Position numbers and translations under genes: made by a program. Of a DNA stretch of 8,271 nt, positions 5,579 through 8,271 are shown piece by piece. The stretch is taken from positions 1 through 8,271 of the forward strand of contig DCTQ01000048.1 in the NCBI GenBank assembly GCA_002329395.1, written 5' to 3'. The number at the start of each line of letters is the position of its first letter. Within the stretch, counting starts at the first letter, position 1. This DNA comes from Candidatus Avelusimicrobium alvi (GTDB lineage: Bacteria; Elusimicrobiota; Elusimicrobia; Elusimicrobiales; Elusimicrobiaceae). A model generated the notes under the pieces. The model was not told the DNA's origin. It saw nothing but the letters and a program-made list of their open reading frames with translations, and made no database searches.

Positions 5579-7783
5579 TTACATATCTCTCAAATCGCCG
5601 CGGCCCCGCCACGGATACCAGTAGGTATCTTCGGGCAGCTGGGCCTGGGCGCGTTTGTCGCCGCCGCACAGGATATTGATGCGGAAAGCGAAGGAAAGGT
5701 TGTCGTTGCGGTCGCGCACGGTAAATTCCATCCGCGCGTCGTGAAAATCGCGCGACACGCGGACCATTTTGTTAAACCCGACCAGACTGCTGCGGAAAAG
5801 CACCGCGTCTATCCCCAGGTCCAGCAGCCATTTGCCGCTGTCGGGCCGGATGCCCCAGGTGGTGGTGACGGTGTAGCGGTCCGAATTGGTGTGGTAATAA
5901 GAGCTCGGGTCGGTATAGTCCGCAAAATTGTTGAGGCCGAATCCAATCAGGTGATTTTTGAACATAAAGTTGGACTGGGCGATAAAACTGACGTTTTTTT
6001 CCTCCAGGTCGTACTGGTCCTGCACGAAAAAGTTTACGCGTCCGTCGGGCGAGTTGTAGCCCCATTCCAACAGCAAAGGCTCAATGCGGGATTTTAAATG
6101 GCTCCAGCCCTGTTCGCGCCCGATGCCGTCTTTGAGTCCGTAGGTATAGTCGGACAGGTCAAACCCGCTCCCAAAACGCACATAGGTGTTAAAGGTGGGG
6201 CGGTAGTAATTGTCAATATACAGGCGGTTGAGTTCAATGCCTTTGTCCGGCGAGGCGTTATCGGTGGACAGGGTGCCGGTGGACAGGCGTTTGGTGAACT
6301 GGTAGCCGAAATCGGTGGTGCCTAAAAACGAGTGGGTCTGAAGGTTTAAATCCGTGCCGATGCGGCCCACCCAGGCGTCCTGCTTGTCCTTATACTGGGC
6401 GTCGGCAAACGTAACGCTCTGGTCGTAAAATACGCTGGGCGTAAAGGTAAACGCGCGCGAGAGGCGGAAGGATTTTTCCGTCGTCCAGCGGGCGTGCGCT
6501 TTGCGCTGGTAGGGGCCTTCTTCGTTGGGCATGCCGTTTTTGTACTGGAGCTTGGAGGTATTGTCAAAATCCACTTCCAGGCGGTTGGCGGTTTTAAAAA
6601 TGGGGTCGTTAAACGGCAGCAGCATAAATTTAATTTCCGGCAGCGTGCGTTTTTCGGCCATAAATTCTTTTTTGTCCCAGGCGAAGATGTCTTTTTCCTG
6701 GTAGCTGATGCGCAGGGTGGAGCGGCGCGTCTGGCGCGAGAGCGAAAAGTTGGTTTCCTGGTCCGGCATAAAAATATACGGGTTGCCGCGGAAGAAAGTG
6801 TCGTTGAAATACGGGTCGGATACCATACGGAACTGGGATTGGAACTGATACAGCGCGCCGTCCGGATTATTAAAATGGTCCGACGAGTCATACATTTCCC
6901 ACCAGTAGCCGCCCTGGAAGCCCCAGCGTTTGGTGCTGGCGAGGTCAATGTCTTTATTGTCGGCCTGGTCGTTAATATAGTAGAACTCGCCGCTCCCGCG
7001 CAGGGTGGGGGAGGTAACGGCCGTCAATTCGCCGCCGATGCCGAAGCCGGACTTGGTGTAATAATCCAGGTTCAGTTTGGGCCGCAGGTTCAGCACCGGC
7101 TGGAAGACGGTGGAAGTCAGCAGGCCGAAGCCCGTTTTGTTGCTTTGCGTAAAATCAACGTAGGTGGTCCAGGGTTTTTGCGAATCCAGGGACCGCCAGA
7201 ACACCGGCAGGTAAAACACCGGGAAACCGTCCAGCCGCAGCACCGCATTGGTGCCGAACACGCGCTTTTGGGGCGAAATGGACAGCTTGCCTACGGAAAG
7301 GGTATAGTGCGGGTTGGGATTGTCGCAGCAGGTAACGGTGGCGTCTTTCAGGGTTTCTTTGCCGCCGACGGAAGAAATTTCTTTGGCGGAAATAACGCGC
7401 AGCGGGGGGTATTCCGTGCTGACGCTTTGGGCGCTGAAATCTTTGGTGGTGTAGTTGACGGACACATTGTTGCCGCGCAGCACGCCGCCCTGGCCGTCTT
7501 CCACGGTCATGGGGCCTATGGAAGTGATTTGGGTGTTGGTTTGGTCCAGCGTGATGTTCTCGCCCGTAACGGTGCGTTTTTTGCCGTCCGCGGTCTTTTG
7601 GATGACGGTTACATTGCCTTCCAGATTTACTTTTTTGCTTTCCGGCTCCACGGAGGCTTTATCCGACGTGAAATACACGAATCCGTCCCCGTCCGGCGGC
7701 GGAAGCACGTTATCCGCTCCCCGGGCGGATGCGGATAACAAAAGCAGAACGGCGCACATCAGCGTAAGCGGAGCGGATTTCAT
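5579..7783 (-). CDS. lptD: LPS-assembly outer-membrane protein LptD
   Basis: LptD is the outer-membrane barrel that, usually with LptE, inserts lipopolysaccharide into the outer leaflet. The 734-residue product (E. coli 784) has a signal peptide (1-23, ending SARGA). An LptA/OstA-like beta-jellyroll follows (about 36-165; VNLEGNVTV at 52-60, GENITLD at 74-80). The junction segment NAVLRLDGFPVFYLPVF (179-195) is a strong LptD hallmark. A long aromatic, alternating beta-barrel region runs from about 205 to 703, ending in FAFRINILC and a short periplasmic-type tail with YWYPWR (721-726). Mature-protein cysteines are Cys152, Cys153 and Cys706 only. The start ATG overlaps the stop of the upstream ROK gene as ATGA, with no clear ribosome binding site, so it is probably translationally coupled. 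It supports an organism with an LPS-bearing outer membrane. No lptE is visible in the window. Confidence 0.92.
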   Translation of the reverse strand: MKSAPLTLMCAVLLLLSASARGADNVLPPPDGDGFVYFTSDKASVEPESKKVNLEGNVTVIQKTADGKKRTVTGENITLDQTNTQITSIGPMTVEDGQGGVLRGNNVSVNYTTKDFSAQSVSTEYPPLRVISAKEISSVGGKETLKDATVTCCDNPNPHYTLSVGKLSISPQKRVFGTNAVLRLDGFPVFYLPVFWRSLDSQKPWTTYVDFTQSNKTGFGLLTSTVFQPVLNLRPKLNLDYYTKSGFGIGGELTAVTSPTLRGSGEFYYINDQADNKDIDLASTKRWGFQGGYWWEMYDSSDHFNNPDGALYQFQSQFRMVSDPYFNDTFFRGNPYIFMPDQETNFSLSRQTRRSTLRISYQEKDIFAWDKKEFMAEKRTLPEIKFMLLPFNDPIFKTANRLEVDFDNTSKLQYKNGMPNEEGPYQRKAHARWTTEKSFRLSRAFTFTPSVFYDQSVTFADAQYKDKQDAWVGRIGTDLNLQTHSFLGTTDFGYQFTKRLSTGTLSTDNASPDKGIELNRLYIDNYYRPTFNTYVRFGSGFDLSDYTYGLKDGIGREQGWSHLKSRIEPLLLEWGYNSPDGRVNFFVQDQYDLEEKNVSFIAQSNFMFKNHLIGFGLNNFADYTDPSSYYHTNSDRYTVTTTWGIRPDSGKWLLDLGIDAVLFRSSLVGFNKMVRVSRDFHDARMEFTVRDRNDNLSFAFRINILCGGDKRAQAQLPEDTYWYPWRGRGDLRDM

Positions 7784-8271
7784 TGTATATTGTCTTTTTG
7801 CGCGCGGTAAATCGCATACATCGCCGCGCCCACGCCGCCGATGTTGGGGTTTTGGGAAACGACGATTTTTAAACGTTTAAACGGCGTTTGGATTTGCTGG
7901 CCGGCCAGCACGCGCCGCACGGCGGGCAGGAAATACTGCGCCGCGCCGGAGACGCCCCCGGTCAGCACGATGGTGTCCGGGTCCAGCACCAGGGTGAAAT
8001 TAGCCAGGCCGATACCCAGGTAGTAGCCCGTGTCTTCCCATACTTTTAATGCGGCCTTACAGCCTTTTTCGGCCGCGCGGGAGACGATTTCTATTTTAAA
8101 ATCTTTTTCGGCGTTTACCAGCTGCGCCAATAGCGAGTCCGGGTAATCCATGACGGCTTCCATCACGCGCCGCTTGATGCCGATGGTGCCTACAAACGCT
8201 TCCAGGCAGCCGCGCGCGCCGCAGCCGCACAGGGGGCCGGTGGCCAGGTCGGCGATTTTGGTGTGTCCGAT
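7780..8271 (-). CDS. ROK-family sugar kinase, C-terminal part (N-terminus beyond the window edge)
   Basis: Only the last 163 residues are present; the frame is open to the edge, so this is window truncation, not a broken gene. Counting from the first visible residue, the zinc motif of ROK proteins is intact: GH at 2-3, then CGCGARGCLE (15-24), giving ligands His3, Cys15, Cys17 and Cys22. Further on are TGGVSGAAQYFLPAVRR and a terminal NPNIGGVGAAMYAIYRA segment, both typical of ROK glucokinases. ROK proteins phosphorylate glucose, N-acetylmannosamine, fructose or related sugars, while others are sugar-responsive repressors. The N-terminal ATP site, or a helix-turn-helix that would mark a repressor, lies outside the window, so substrate and class cannot be settled. 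A glucokinase-like enzyme is most likely. Its stop overlaps the lptD start, which suggests a shared transcript. Confidence 0.92.
   Translation of the reverse strand: MGHTKIADLATGPLCGCGARGCLEAFVGTIGIKRRVMEAVMDYPDSLLAQLVNAEKDFKIEIVSRAAEKGCKAALKVWEDTGYYLGIGLANFTLVLDPDTIVLTGGVSGAAQYFLPAVRRVLAGQQIQTPFKRLKIVVSQNPNIGGVGAAMYAIYRAQKDNIQ

Noticed and set aside
4934..6097. Open frame of 387 codons on the plus strand opposite tdk and the 3' part of lptD
   Set aside because: It spans two genes with clear family hallmarks on the other strand and has no signal, motif or ribosome binding site of its own.
6494..7738. Open frame of 414 codons on the plus strand opposite lptD
   Set aside because: It is a composition-driven shadow of lptD, rich in Gly, Val, Ala and Phe without domain structure.

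Overview
The window reads as chromosomal DNA from a Gram-negative, double-membraned, LPS-making bacterium. It carries tol-pal genes, an LPS-assembly protein (LptD) and Pal with the peptidoglycan-binding OmpA fold. Base composition is moderately GC-rich. The first gene has an N-terminal block (VTYFPVPYVAYSKI, then two Cys) that I associate, from memory and unverified, with secreted proteins of gut Elusimicrobiota. I hold that assignment at about 50%.

Layout, plus strand: (1) 13-1089 is a 358-residue, cysteine-rich secreted protein of unknown function, closed by a hairpin terminator. (2) A strong extended -10 promoter at 1217-1246 starts a pal - cpoB(ybgF) - tolB operon (1286-3850), which ends at a 13-bp-stem terminator.

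Layout, minus strand, read from the right edge: a ROK-family sugar kinase (truncated by the window edge), lptD overlapping it by 4 bases (ATGA), tdk 15 bases further on, then an RDD-family membrane protein after a 71-base gap. This block ends at a second terminator facing the one behind tolB. The 235 bases between the two blocks (3851-4085) hold the two convergent terminators and no convincing gene.

Functionally, the plus operon makes the outer-membrane/peptidoglycan tether (Pal), its periplasmic partner TolB and the coiled-coil/TPR factor CpoB. The energising proteins TolQ, TolR and TolA are not in view, and the gene order differs from the usual tolB-pal-cpoB. The minus block joins LPS export to the outer membrane (LptD) with sugar phosphorylation, thymidine salvage and a small membrane protein. 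No mobile elements, CRISPR arrays, tRNAs or rRNAs were seen. Most of the window is ordinary envelope and housekeeping content. The less ordinary items are the 16-cysteine secreted protein, the RDD protein with a pilin-like cysteine-rich tail, and an LptD whose cysteine layout is the reverse of the E. coli one.
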